Origin: Chromera velia
Taxonomy: Eukaryota; Sar; Chromeraceae
Assembly: GCA_018398765.1 (NCBI GenBank)
Contig: JAHBMJ010001885.1
Span: 5,001-16,834 of the forward strand
Direction of reading: 5' to 3'
DNA: 11,834 nt
The translations under genes were made by a program, and so were the position numbers. A model generated the notes under the pieces. It made no database searches, had not been told where the DNA came from, and saw nothing but the letters and a program-made list of their open reading frames with translations. Below, one piece after another: positions 1 to 6,918 of the stretch; positions within the stretch are counted from its first letter, which is position 1, and every line of letters starts with the position of its first letter.

Positions 1-16
1 ACTCTGGTGATCGAAG
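1..16 (+). CDS. LMF exon fragment at the left edge
   Basis: Frame 1 reads TLVIE plus one base (phase 1), then GTGTTT as donor. It joins to the exon at 666 to give LVIEGNFGQ, matching the conserved LMF stretch in which a hydrophobic run is followed by a GN pair. It is only 16 bases long, so the evidence is the family match and the compatible phase. The donor is weak. Confidence 0.5.
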
Positions 17-1398
17 GTGTTTGTTGAAAAGTCGACAAAACGGGGTGAAGGGGGACAAGGGTTTTTTTTGTGTGGCTTGAGTCGTCCTCGTATGTATTTC
101 TGGGTTTTGAAGGGAGCCCATGCCTGAAAAGCCCTTTCACGATCGGCCTCTCTCGAAGAACACTTATGTCTCTCTGACCTCATCTCTGTGGAACTTTTTT
201 CCTGATGAGCTTGTGCGTCAACCGCCAGTTGCCTTTCGTCCAACATGAGCAGCTGCATGTCTCAAAAAAGGAAGGAAAGTCTTGCACGGTCCTGTCCGAC
301 GTTTCTTTCCTTTTTGGATTAATTGTGCACGTGCGTGCAGGTCTGGTGCCTCTGCTGATCTTCTCCTTCGTTTCCTCTCTGCGACTCTTGGCGTTCTTCG
401 TTCTGTCGGGGTTTCAAGTGATGATCAACTTGACAGGTCTGTCGTCCCTTGGAGTTTGCTCGTGCCTTTCTTCTTTTCTTCTTTTCCCCTAGCTCTCTTT
501 TTGTCTTCTTCCGCTTCCACTGCAGGGAAGGAAGGCTCTTTTGACCTTCCCTTTTTCTTCTCTGCACCTTTCCTTCTCTCTTTCTCTGTATGCCCCGCCC
601 GACCGGACTCCGTCTGTCTGTCTGTCTGGCTGGCTGTCTGTCTGTGCTGGTGTATGCGTGTGCAGGGAACTTCGGGCAGTTGGGCCTCCAGGTTTTCATC
701 GAGATGCTGTCTGTCCTCGATGACTCCCAAATCCGTCTCCTCTTTCCGTTCTCTCATCGTCTTTTCAAAGTGCCCCCCTGGCAGAAAGAGAAAGAGCTGG
801 CCTCAGGGTTTGACATGGACAGCCTCCTTGTCGCACAACGGAATGCTGGGCATGGACAGTCACCTCTCTTCTTGAGTCTGATCTCCATGCTGAGGGGATT
901 CTGTGTCTTTGTGTGTCTGTTGTCCGCTGTCGGGTGGCTGTCGGTCGCCGTGCTGCACTCCTTTGCCTCTCTGGCTCCCTTCCTGGAATCCTTCAAAGGT
1001 CAGTCAGTCCAAAAGTTATTTGCAGTTCAAAGAAATAGTGCTCTCCCTTATGATTTTGTTCGCTCCTGGGTGGGGTGGAATGGAAACAAACCCTTCACTC
1101 GTGAGCCAGGCTCTGTCCAGTTTCTTCACCAGTGGGAGCGGGGTATTGGTAGAGAATGGAATGGAAAGAGGGCAGAGGTGGGCTTCTGCAGAAGCCGGAG
1201 TGTCAAAGCTGCGCGGGAAAGAAGAGCACCCGACCTTCTTCCTGTCTGTCTTTCTGGCTGTCCGTCTGTCTGGCAGGCTCTGGCTGTGTGTTTACCTGAT
1301 TCTCACGGCAAAAGGAGAAGAAAGGGAAAGAGCGCGTAAATCCGTCTCGTACAGAGCAACTCTCTCCCCTCTTCACTTTTCGCTTTTCTTTCTTCTTG

Positions 1399-1441
<43 letters not shown>

Positions 1442-4400
1442 TGTGTGTGAGCGCGCGCGTCTGCTTGCGTGTCAGGTCGGGTAAGAGTCCCGGAATTCTG
1501 TGAGCGTCTCTCGAAAGAGGTGAAGCTGTGGCGAATTTGCAATTACTATGGAAAGTTTGGAAGGTCCGTTGCTTGGCTATTTTTCCTCTTCTGGAAATGT
1601 TTGCGGTTTCTCTTCTCTTCAAATTGATGCGCGTGGATTCGAAAGATTCGTCTACTTGTCGGGGTCTTTCTGAGTCCTTTCTCCGATCGATTCAATTCAT
1701 TGCTCTTTCTGCTAAGCTTTTTCTTTTTCCTTCGCATTCAGTCTTTCGAAACGTTGTGGAGCATCAAGAGAAAAAAAGAAAGAGAGAGAGAGAGAGAGAG
1801 TACGAGAGAAAAATTTCGCGGGACATTTCTGTTCCGTTCGCTCATTCTTTCTGCATTGTGTTGTGTTGAAGTTTTGTTTTATTTCGAAGGTCTTCGAAGA
1901 AAACGAACGCGGTTCCCTTTCAGAAGATCCCCCGGTACTCTCTGAGGGCCGTTGGTCCACTGTCTGTGTTCTCGGTTGCCTCTTCTTTTTCGTGTCTCGG
2001 CCTCTTTGGGTGTTTGTGTGTTCGTTCCTTTGTCTAATCGCTTATGTGATTCGCCCAATTCACTCCTGAGCTGTAGTTGTATTTGCTCGGCACGGATGAA
2101 TGGATGGATGGATGGGTGGATGAATGGATGGGTGGCTGGCTGGATGGATGGATAGATGGATAGATGGATGGGTGGCTGGATGGATTGATGGATAGATGGA
2201 TGGGTGGGTGGGTGGGCGGGTGGATGGACGGATGGATGAATAGATGGACGGATGGGTGGCTGGATAGATGGATGGATGGATGAATGGGTGCAGCATGTCC
2301 GAGGAGAGATTTGAGCTCGTGGTGGAGGGATCAAATGCAAATGCAGGTAGGTGCATGGATGGGCCCTGCTTTTTGGTTCTTGCCTTCCGTCTGTGGGGTG
2401 CGATTGGACGTACTGGGAACGAAGTTGGGGGAACGGGAAGGAAGTGCAAATTTTGGTTAATTTCACAACGTTGATGTTGAGGGCTTGGGGAGACAAACAT
2501 GAAAGGCACCGAAATTTCGGAAACAAACTTTCTTCCTGCAAATGACAATTGGCAGGAGAAAAAAGGACCGTAGACGAAAAGAGGGCAGTCCGTCCGTCCG
2601 TCCGTCCGTCCGTCGACTTTCTTGGACTCAATTCCTTCTCCTCTCTCTCGATCCTCTCTGCCAGGCCTTCCTCTGTACCGATGCACGCAGTTACTGTTCC
2701 CTTGTAAGGGCCAATCCTTTCTGCTCAGCGGCGACAAGTGACGGCATGATTGCAAGAGATTCGTCAGGGCCAATCCTTCCTTTCTTCCTTCCTTCTATCT
2801 CGTTCTTTATGGGTTTTGCTCAACTGAAATGGCCCCATACATATTTGTGTGGAGACAGACACATGATGGATTGATTGCGGGGCTTCCAGGTCAACTGGAT
2901 GGAAGAAACCAACCGCGCAATTGACTGACCGCAATGCCCTCCCGCATGCATGCAGGTCGTTCAACTGATGAGGTCCCCTTGGCAGGAGGAAAGGGTCTGA
3001 ATGGAATTCTGAAGGGTTCGGGGGCAAGTCTGACTGAATGGAAGCGCATCAACATCAAATACAAACCCTCTGACCCCAACAGGCGCCCACCCTGCCTCGG
3101 CCTCTTTCTTCCAAGTGAGTGAGAGAGTGAGGGAGGGAGGGGCGGGAGTCCTCTTAAGACGAAAACGGAAAGGCACGTTGTCTGCTTTTAACTTACCACC
3201 TACATGCCCAGTCTGCTGTTTGCATAGCGTTGCTGCTTGCGAGTCTGTCTGCTTCCCTTCATACTGCATGGAGGTGTTTGACTCCAACACCTCCTGTCCT
3301 GTCGATGCGCCCGAATTGTTTTTGGTTTGATCCTTCTGTGCCGCTGTGTACGCTGAATTTTTGATGGTCATAAACGAGGGTGTGCGAATTCTGTGCATTG
3401 AGAGCTTTCACGTGCAAGTTTGAATGAATGAATGAATTGGTCCCCTTAAATTGCTCTGCAGGATTCGCCTGGCGTGTCTGGTTCCTTCCCGGTCCTGCTG
3501 TCCGGCTTCGGAAATTTGGGTGGACCGTCTCAGACCCCCCAGAATGGTCAGAAGGCTGGCTGGATGGATGGAAGGGCTCTGGTGGCACAGCATCGTTTGT
3601 GAAAGCAAAAAAATAAGAAAGAAAAGTCCTGCGCTGCTGGGCGTTGGTCGGGTCTGCCTGCGTGATTCCTCTGAGACAGAAACAAAGAAAGAAACAAACA
3701 AAGAAAGAAAGAAAGAAAGAAAGAAAGAGAGAGGGGGGGGAGGTACCTCTCGTTGTCTCTCCTTAACTTTCACTCTCTTGTTCTACGTATGTCGAATGCG
3801 ACCTAGCTTTTTCATTTCTTTTCAAGCTTCCCTCTTCGCGTCCCGGCCTTCTTTCTGCAGGTATGCGCGCTTCCAGGAGGGCCTCCTTCGCAACGACCCC
3901 GCAAGTGTGTCTCTGATTGACCTGCCATCCTACCCCTTCAAGAGCGCCCCACCCAAACAAGTGCGGACAGTGATCAAGAAGTTCACGTTCAGGAAGGGGG
4001 CAGAGGCGTCAAGAGAGGAAGGCGGTGCGAATCGTCCGAATGGGAAAGAGAAAGAGGATGGAGAGCAGACAAAAAGAGATCAAGAAAGGGAGAAGGACGG
4101 ACATAGAACTGTGGAAAGCGCTCCCGTCTCTGAGAAAAACACTTCCCAAGGACCAACGCGGCAGTGTACGTCCGCATCCGCAAATCCGGACCCATCCTCT
4201 TCGTCCTCTTCTTCTTCTTCTTCTTCTGCGCTGCCTCGAAGTACAGAGAGGTCCCCGCAGTTGCTATCGAGAGAAGGCAAAAGAAGGGACCAAAAACGAA
4301 AAGTGCGAAGGGATTCAAAGGAGGAGACTGAAGCGAAGGGGAGAAAAGACGCGGTTGTCCCTGCAGTCCCCCTGATGATGTCTGCGTCCTCCTCCGATGG

Positions 4401-4845
4401 TGACTCTGAGGTTGAAGGCTTCCTGTCCGTCTCCAACAAGCCCCTCTGGGCATCTTCTGAGGTGGCCGAAGAGGAAAAAGAAGAGAAAGAGGGAGAGGAT
4501 GGACAGCACAAAAGTCCCATCGGTGAGCAAGAGAGAGGTCTGACACTCTCAGGACAGAACAGAGACTCGCACAGCAACTCAACAGACCCCCAGTCCAATG
4601 CAGGAAGCAGCAAAACAGCCCCCCCTTCCAAGGCACTCAACACTCAAATGATGGCCGATTCACCGGCAGTCACAGTGACAGCTGCAGCGGATGAGGAAAA
4701 CCTCTCCTGGGGGGAAAGGAGAGTGGCGCTTTTGCGCCGTCTCCTCAATAAAGAGCTGGCTGTACTCCCCGCAGAGAGGGGGGACCACTGGGACACTGCA
4801 TGGGTGTGCAGATACGGACCCATCTCCTCTCAAAGAGAAAATTAG
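1..4845 (+). CDS. Lipase maturation factor (LMF1/LMF2) family protein, 3' part, six exons
   Basis: LMF proteins are multi-pass ER membrane proteins needed for folding and assembly of secreted dimeric lipases; the client in this organism is unknown. Joined exons 1-16, 666-998, 2665-2703 (tentative), 2956-3114, 3462-3546 and 3861-4845 give 538 residues, intron phases 1,1,1,1,2 all matching. Numbered within this fragment: LVIEGNFGQ (3-11) and [13 protein letters not shown] (21-33) fit the LMF pattern of a strand/helix, GN, then LDD. A hydrophobic segment at about 81-104 is a likely membrane helix. [14 protein letters not shown] (161-174) matches the family's Y-x-F-K-x-K-P-G-D-P-x-R-R-P block. 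VWF (188-190) sits where LMFs have MWF, and [19 protein letters not shown] (236-254) matches the family NPF..PP..VR...Y.F block. About 260 low-complexity residues follow, then a short C-terminal [14 protein letters not shown]. The N-terminal part lies left of the window. The family call is strong; exact splice sites are inferred. Confidence 0.83.
17..665 (+). other. LMF intron
   Basis: This intron of about 650 bases is pyrimidine-rich on the + strand in its second half. From about 608 to 650 it carries degenerate CTGT/CTGG tetranucleotide repeats ending in the acceptor tgtgcag. Open frames in it are low-complexity and show no family resemblance. No other feature is visible. Confidence 0.55.
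666..998 (+). CDS. LMF exon with LDD motif and a transmembrane helix
   Basis: The acceptor is tgtgcag at 659-665 and the donor is AAAG|GTCAGT at 998/999. The exon is 333 bases, phase 1 on both sides. It encodes [14 protein letters not shown], then [13 protein letters not shown], a charged linker with [10 protein letters not shown], and a hydrophobic run (nt about 888-960: [20 protein letters not shown]) that should span the membrane. In animal LMFs the same order occurs: hydrophobic strand, GN, LDD-like motif, polar loop, membrane helix with WLSVP-like residues. Translation past 998 loses resemblance, which supports the donor. Confidence 0.75.
1399..1449. repeat. Compound (TC)n(TG)n microsatellite
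   Basis: About 13 CT/TC units run directly into about 12 GT units, followed by a short GCGCGC stretch. It lies inside the long LMF intron. The same TC-then-TG arrangement recurs at 9656-9866. Confidence 0.95.
1781..1801. repeat. (GA)n microsatellite
   Basis: A purine tract of AAAGAAAGAGAGAG type in the long LMF intron gives rise to low-complexity K/R/E frames only. Confidence 0.85.
2094..2290. repeat. TGGA/TGGG tetranucleotide minisatellite
   Basis: About 200 bases of degenerate GGAT repeats (GGATGGAT, GGATGGGT, GGCTGGAT, GAATGGAT, GGATAGAT variants). Longer-period repetition of variant blocks such as ATAGATGGATGGGTGG is visible, suggesting higher-order duplication. On the minus strand it opens His/Pro/Ser/Ile-rich frames, which are artefacts of the repeat. 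Confidence 0.95.
2588..2614. repeat. (GTCC)n microsatellite
   Basis: Six to seven GTCC units lie in the intron about 50 bases before the candidate microexon. The complementary GGAC type occurs at 9325-9352 in the second gene. Confidence 0.9.
2665..2703 (+). CDS. Candidate 13-codon LMF microexon
   Basis: A strong pyrimidine tract ending ctctctgccag (to 2664) and a good donor CTT|GTAAGG (2704) bracket 39 bases. In phase 1, as the flanking exons demand, it reads [12 protein letters not shown] between split glycine and cysteine codons. LMFs have at this place, between the membrane helix and the KPGDP block, a short stretch with an N-T-Y-x-x-F-like pattern, which YRCTQLLF loosely resembles. Its length is a multiple of three, so including or skipping it keeps the frame. 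It is tentative. Confidence 0.42.
2704..2955 (+). other. LMF intron with GCATGCATGCAG acceptor
   Basis: A short intron between the candidate microexon and the exon at 2956. Nothing recognisable lies in it apart from a CTTC-rich stretch at about 2778-2792 and the acceptor context gcatgcatgcag. Confidence 0.5.
2956..3114 (+). CDS. LMF exon carrying the KPSDPNRRP block
   Basis: The acceptor is gcatgcatgcag (to 2955) and the donor is CCAA|GTGAGT (3115). The exon is 159 bases, phase 1 at both ends. It encodes [18 protein letters not shown] followed by [15 protein letters not shown]. The family equivalent is an E-V-I-L-x-G strand, a W-x-x-Y-E-F segment, then K-x-K-P-G-D-P-x-R-R-P. This is the clearest LMF signature in the window. 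Confidence 0.82.
3115..3461 (+). other. LMF intron
   Basis: This intron of 347 bases runs from GTGAGT to ttgctctgcag. It has a short GAATGAATGAATGAATT run at about 3422-3438 that recurs in nearly the same form at about 9302-9321. No coding signal is seen. Confidence 0.6.
3462..3546 (+). CDS. LMF exon with the VWF segment
   Basis: The acceptor is gctctgcag (to 3461) and the donor is AATG|GTCAGA (3547). The exon is 85 bases, entering in phase 1 and leaving in phase 2. It encodes [10 protein letters not shown] and then [12 protein letters not shown], the last Trp split over the junction. LMFs have at this position a LDWxMWFAA segment followed by an acidic or polar W. The LD is replaced by FA here, while W..WF is kept. 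The donor was chosen because only it gives the phase needed by the next exon. Confidence 0.7.
3547..3860 (+). other. LMF intron with GAAA repeat
   Basis: The intron is 314 bases, not a multiple of three. It contains the (GAAA)n tract at 3684-3739, ends in a pyrimidine-rich tract and tttctgcag, and is open in the downstream exon's frame, so it could be mistaken for coding sequence. Confidence 0.65.
3684..3739. repeat. (GAAA)n / GA purine tract
   Basis: GAAA units with two AAAC interruptions run into GAGAGAG and seven or more G residues. The whole stretch is purine-only apart from single C bases, and it lies in an LMF intron. Confidence 0.92.
3861..4845 (+). CDS. Terminal LMF exon with long low-complexity insertion
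   Basis: The acceptor is ctttctgcag (to 3860), phase 2; the stop is TAG at 4843-4845. The first 46 residues ([13 protein letters not shown], then [19 protein letters not shown]) fit the LMF block in which a helix with LL precedes NPF..PP..VR. The next 260 or so residues are Lys/Glu/Ser/Arg-rich, with an 11-Ser run at 4195-4227 and acidic [10 protein letters not shown]. The last 21 residues contain [15 protein letters not shown], resembling the family's WWxRxxxGxYxPPxS. The insertion would thus split a conserved domain. A second, undetected intron inside the insertion cannot be excluded. Confidence 0.78.
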
Positions 4846-5198
4846 CCAGCTGAGCGAAATTATGGCAACATCATATAAGGCCGTGTGCATGAAAGATTGA
4901 AACCAATTAATTGCAAGTATCTGAAGATTCAGAGATATCAGCATGTGAGTATTCAGACTGTGTAAGATTAAGCGAGTTCAGGGTGTTGTCTGAAAATGGC
5001 TCTAACATTTGGCACTCTAATGTATCTGTCACGATTTGTTCCGTTCTCTAAATTGCGACTTGAAGCCTTCTGCATGATACTTTCTGTCTTCCTTCTTTTT
5101 CGCACTTCACTCTCTCTCGCGCTCGCCTATTTCCTCGTCGTCACTCTACGTGTGTGTACGTCTGCGTTTACGTTTGTGTGGTTACTATGTGTGTGTGT

Positions 5199-5204
5199 CA
5201 CTGT

Positions 5205-5235
<31 letters not shown>

Positions 5236-5296
5236 TGTGTGTCACTGTGTGTGTGTGTCACTGTGTGTGTGTGTCACTGTGTGTGTGTGTCACTGT

Positions 5297-5327
<31 letters not shown>

Positions 5328-5574
5328 TGTGTGTCACTGTGTGTGTGTGTCACTGTGTGTGTGTGTCACTGTGTGTGTGTGTCACTGTGTGTGTGTGTCA
5401 CTGTGTGTGTGTGTCACTGTGTGTGTGTGTCACTGTGTGTGTGTGTCACTGTGTGTGTGTGTCACTGTGTGTGTGTGTCACTGTGTGTGTGTGTCACTGT
5501 GTGTGTGTGTCACTGTGTGTGTGTGTCACTGTGTGTGTGTGTCACTGTGTGTGTGTGTCACTGTGTGTGTGTGT
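5199..5574. repeat. 16-bp CACTGTGTGTGTGTGT tandem array
   Basis: CACT begins at 5199 and 22 times in all up to 5559. Spacing is exactly 16 bases except for two 28-base gaps (5199-5227, 5291-5319), which equal one unit plus six extra TG steps. Units are otherwise identical as read. Because 16 is not a multiple of 3, all three + frames stay open and encode a cycling Cys/Val/His/Thr/Ser peptide, a repeat artefact. The array ends at the N at 5575. Confidence 0.97.
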
Positions 5575-5575
5575 N
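5575..5575. other. Ambiguous base N at repeat boundary
   Basis: The only N in the window falls at 5559+16, where the next unit's C would be. After it the sequence changes to TCTCTG(TG)n, so the base marks either an uncertain unit variant or an assembly join. Confidence 0.95.
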
Positions 5576-5576
5576 T

Positions 5577-5611
<35 letters not shown>

Positions 5612-5626
5612 TGTGTGTGTGTGTCT

Positions 5627-5684
<58 letters not shown>

Positions 5685-5701
5685 GTGTGTGTATGTGTAT
5701 A
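5576..5701. repeat. (TG)n tract with TATGTG hexamer repeats
   Basis: Pure TG runs are broken by TCTG and TCTCTC, then five TATGTG hexamers (about 5658-5688) and TGTATAC. It directly follows the 16-bp array and probably arose from it by slippage and point changes. Confidence 0.9.
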
Positions 5702-6129
5702 CAGAAACGAGACTGTCTTTATCTAGGATATACTTTAGACATTGTAAGTTGACAGCTAGTTATTTCTCTATGTCAGTGATTTGGTTTAATTTGTTTACCA
5801 AAGGGGTCGTCGCGGGTTCTGCCTTCATTTGTCTCTCATTGTTACCGGTGTATATTTGTTTGTCTATTTTTTTATCTGTGTTTCTGTATGTCCCTCCATC
5901 TGTTTCTCCGAGTGCATGTCTGTTTGTATATTACCTGTTTTTTTATCTTCATGCCTGCCCGCTTGCCTGCCTACATACGCCCGTCTACCTTGCACCCACG
6001 CCGTCTACTTTTAGCCAATATGAAGGTCAGGGGCCGCCAAGGGTTGCCATGGTATCACCTAGTATCACCTATGACATCCATACACCGTCGGATAACACAT
6101 ACACGACGATGCACCGTCTTAAGTGGTTT

Positions 6130-6260
6130 GTGATGGCACGTGGTAGTAGTAGGTGGTATAAGGTGGTAGCGTGGTGGACCTGGTGGTGGTGCATGAGCTT
6201 GTGGCCGGCAAACGACTCGTGTTTTTATATAGGTCGTGGTGGTGGTGGGGCGGTTCCGGC
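6130..6260. repeat. GGT/GTG-rich imperfect trinucleotide tract
   Basis: Dense GGTGGT/GTGGTAGTAG motifs on the + strand, with long gaps between G-runs, interrupted by a TTTTTATATAGG stretch at about 6222-6233. It is upstream of the second gene. No protein resemblance. Confidence 0.6.
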
Positions 6261-6310
6261 CAGACGAGTCGTGACGTGTCCCCCCCGACCATGTCAGGGG
6301 TGCTGCCCCG

Positions 6311-6381
6311 GGTGCATGATCTAGCTCATGCGCATGCACTCCGCTTAATTGCGCGCGCATTCGCGCGCGAACTCATGCACC
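6311..6381. repeat. Palindrome-rich GCATG/CGCG cluster
   Basis: The outer arms GGTGCATGA (6311-6319) and TCATGCACC (6373-6381) are a perfect 9-bp inverted repeat. Inside lie further GCATG/CATGC copies (TCATGCGCATGCAC, 6326-6339) and the 12-bp perfect palindrome TTCGCGCGCGAA (6360-6371), preceded by GCGCGCGC. It could be a regulatory cluster of TGCATG sites or the relic of a small element; the sequence does not decide. Confidence 0.75.
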
Positions 6382-6798
6382 AAGCTGTATGACCTTCTTG
6401 GAAGTAATAGAAGGGCCCTCGAATCCTCGAGAGTTCCTCAATTAATCTCGAGACAGAACAGGGACGTACAGGTGTCCATGTCAGCAAGGAGTGAGCGTAC
6501 GAAGAATCCGAAAACGCCAGAATGTTTTCGGTTTGAATTTCGTAAAGCGGGATGCAAGAAGCCATCCCTTCTGATCACAGGTATCTGAAGACGAGACGGC
6601 AACCCGTTTCTGATTCCGTGTGAGTTGCAGTAGGACTTTCCTGTAAGTGGTGCATACAGAAACAGAAAATGGATGGATCGTTCCTGTAGATCAGGCTTAC
6701 CACGAGATCGTGTACTTCTGTCGTAAACTGGTGCAAGTTGAGCAACACTCGAAGGCAGGTGTCTTTTTTGTCTCTCTGCCTCCTTCGTGGGCTTCACT

Positions 6799-6918
6799 AT
6801 GAGTGGCACGGGCATTCTGCACGATGACGTCTTCGAGCCGCTTCTCCTCTGTAAAGAGGGTGGGAAGCTGGAAGTAGGGGAGCGCGCTGCTTTTTTCTGC
6901 AGGAGTCTGGACGCAGCT
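6799..6918 (+). CDS. First exon of the atlastin/GBP-like gene
   Basis: ATG at 6799 has A at -3. An in-frame GTG at 6787 is not a credible eukaryotic start. The 40 residues include FEPLLLCKEGGKLEVGERAA, matching the P-x-x-L-V...G-x-L-x-V...A-L segment that precedes the G domain in GBPs and atlastins. The donor GCT|GTCGGT (6919) was chosen because it gives phase 0 and joins directly to KLSVVTAIS. The donor is not a strong consensus and the gene may have further 5' non-coding exons. Confidence 0.6.

Larger units (their letters stand above)
999..2664 (+). other. Long LMF intron rich in simple repeats
   Basis: This intron of about 1.67 kb contains a (TC)n(TG)n tract (1399-1449), a GA run (about 1781-1801), a TGGA-type minisatellite (2094-2290) and a GTCC run (2588-2614). 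It ends in a strong polypyrimidine tract and ccag. I looked for a further LMF exon here and found only the short candidate at 2665. Confidence 0.5.
4846..6798. other. Intergenic region with minisatellite and palindromes
   Basis: The spacer lies between the LMF stop and the presumed start of the next gene. It begins AT-richer (4846-5100), then holds the TG/CACTG array (5171-5700), a CTGT/TGTT-degenerate stretch (about 5820-6000), a GGT/GTG-rich stretch (6130-6270) and the palindromic cluster at 6311-6381. The LMF 3' UTR and the next gene's promoter and 5' UTR must lie here, but I see no certain signal for either. Open frames in it are repeat-derived. Confidence 0.55.

Noticed and set aside
282-875. 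Open frame of about 200 residues overlapping the first LMF intron and exon
   Set aside because: Its frame differs from the LMF frame and is rich in pyrimidine-tract codons (Phe, Leu, Ser). No family pattern.
1879-2773. Minus-strand His/Pro/Ser/Ile repeat proteins
   Set aside because: They come from the reverse complement of the TGGA minisatellite and flanking intron. No independent coding signal outside the repeat.
3989-4643. Minus-strand open frames opposite the terminal LMF exon
   Set aside because: The + strand frame is continuous with LMF-conserved sequence and phase-matched exons. The minus frames are shadows of its low-complexity composition.
4846-4990. Polyadenylation signal for the LMF gene
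   Set aside because: No AATAAA is seen at a suitable distance. AATTAATT and TGTAAG words are present but too common to call.
5199-5574. CRISPR-like regular repeat
   Set aside because: The period is 16 bases with no unique spacers, in eukaryotic DNA. It is a plain tandem array.
5150-5752. Cys/Val/His-rich open frames of about 200 residues in all three + frames
   Set aside because: They are the direct translation of the 16-bp TG/CACTG array and neighbouring TG runs. All three frames are open because the period is not a multiple of three.
5820-6010. Hydrophobic open frame resembling a membrane protein
   Set aside because: It is encoded by degenerate TGTC/TGTT repeats, has no flanking exon signals and no family resemblance.
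6222-6233. TATA-box-like TTTTTATATAGG
   Set aside because: It is a single AT-rich word in a G/T-rich stretch 570 bases before the presumed ATG. No start-site evidence supports it.
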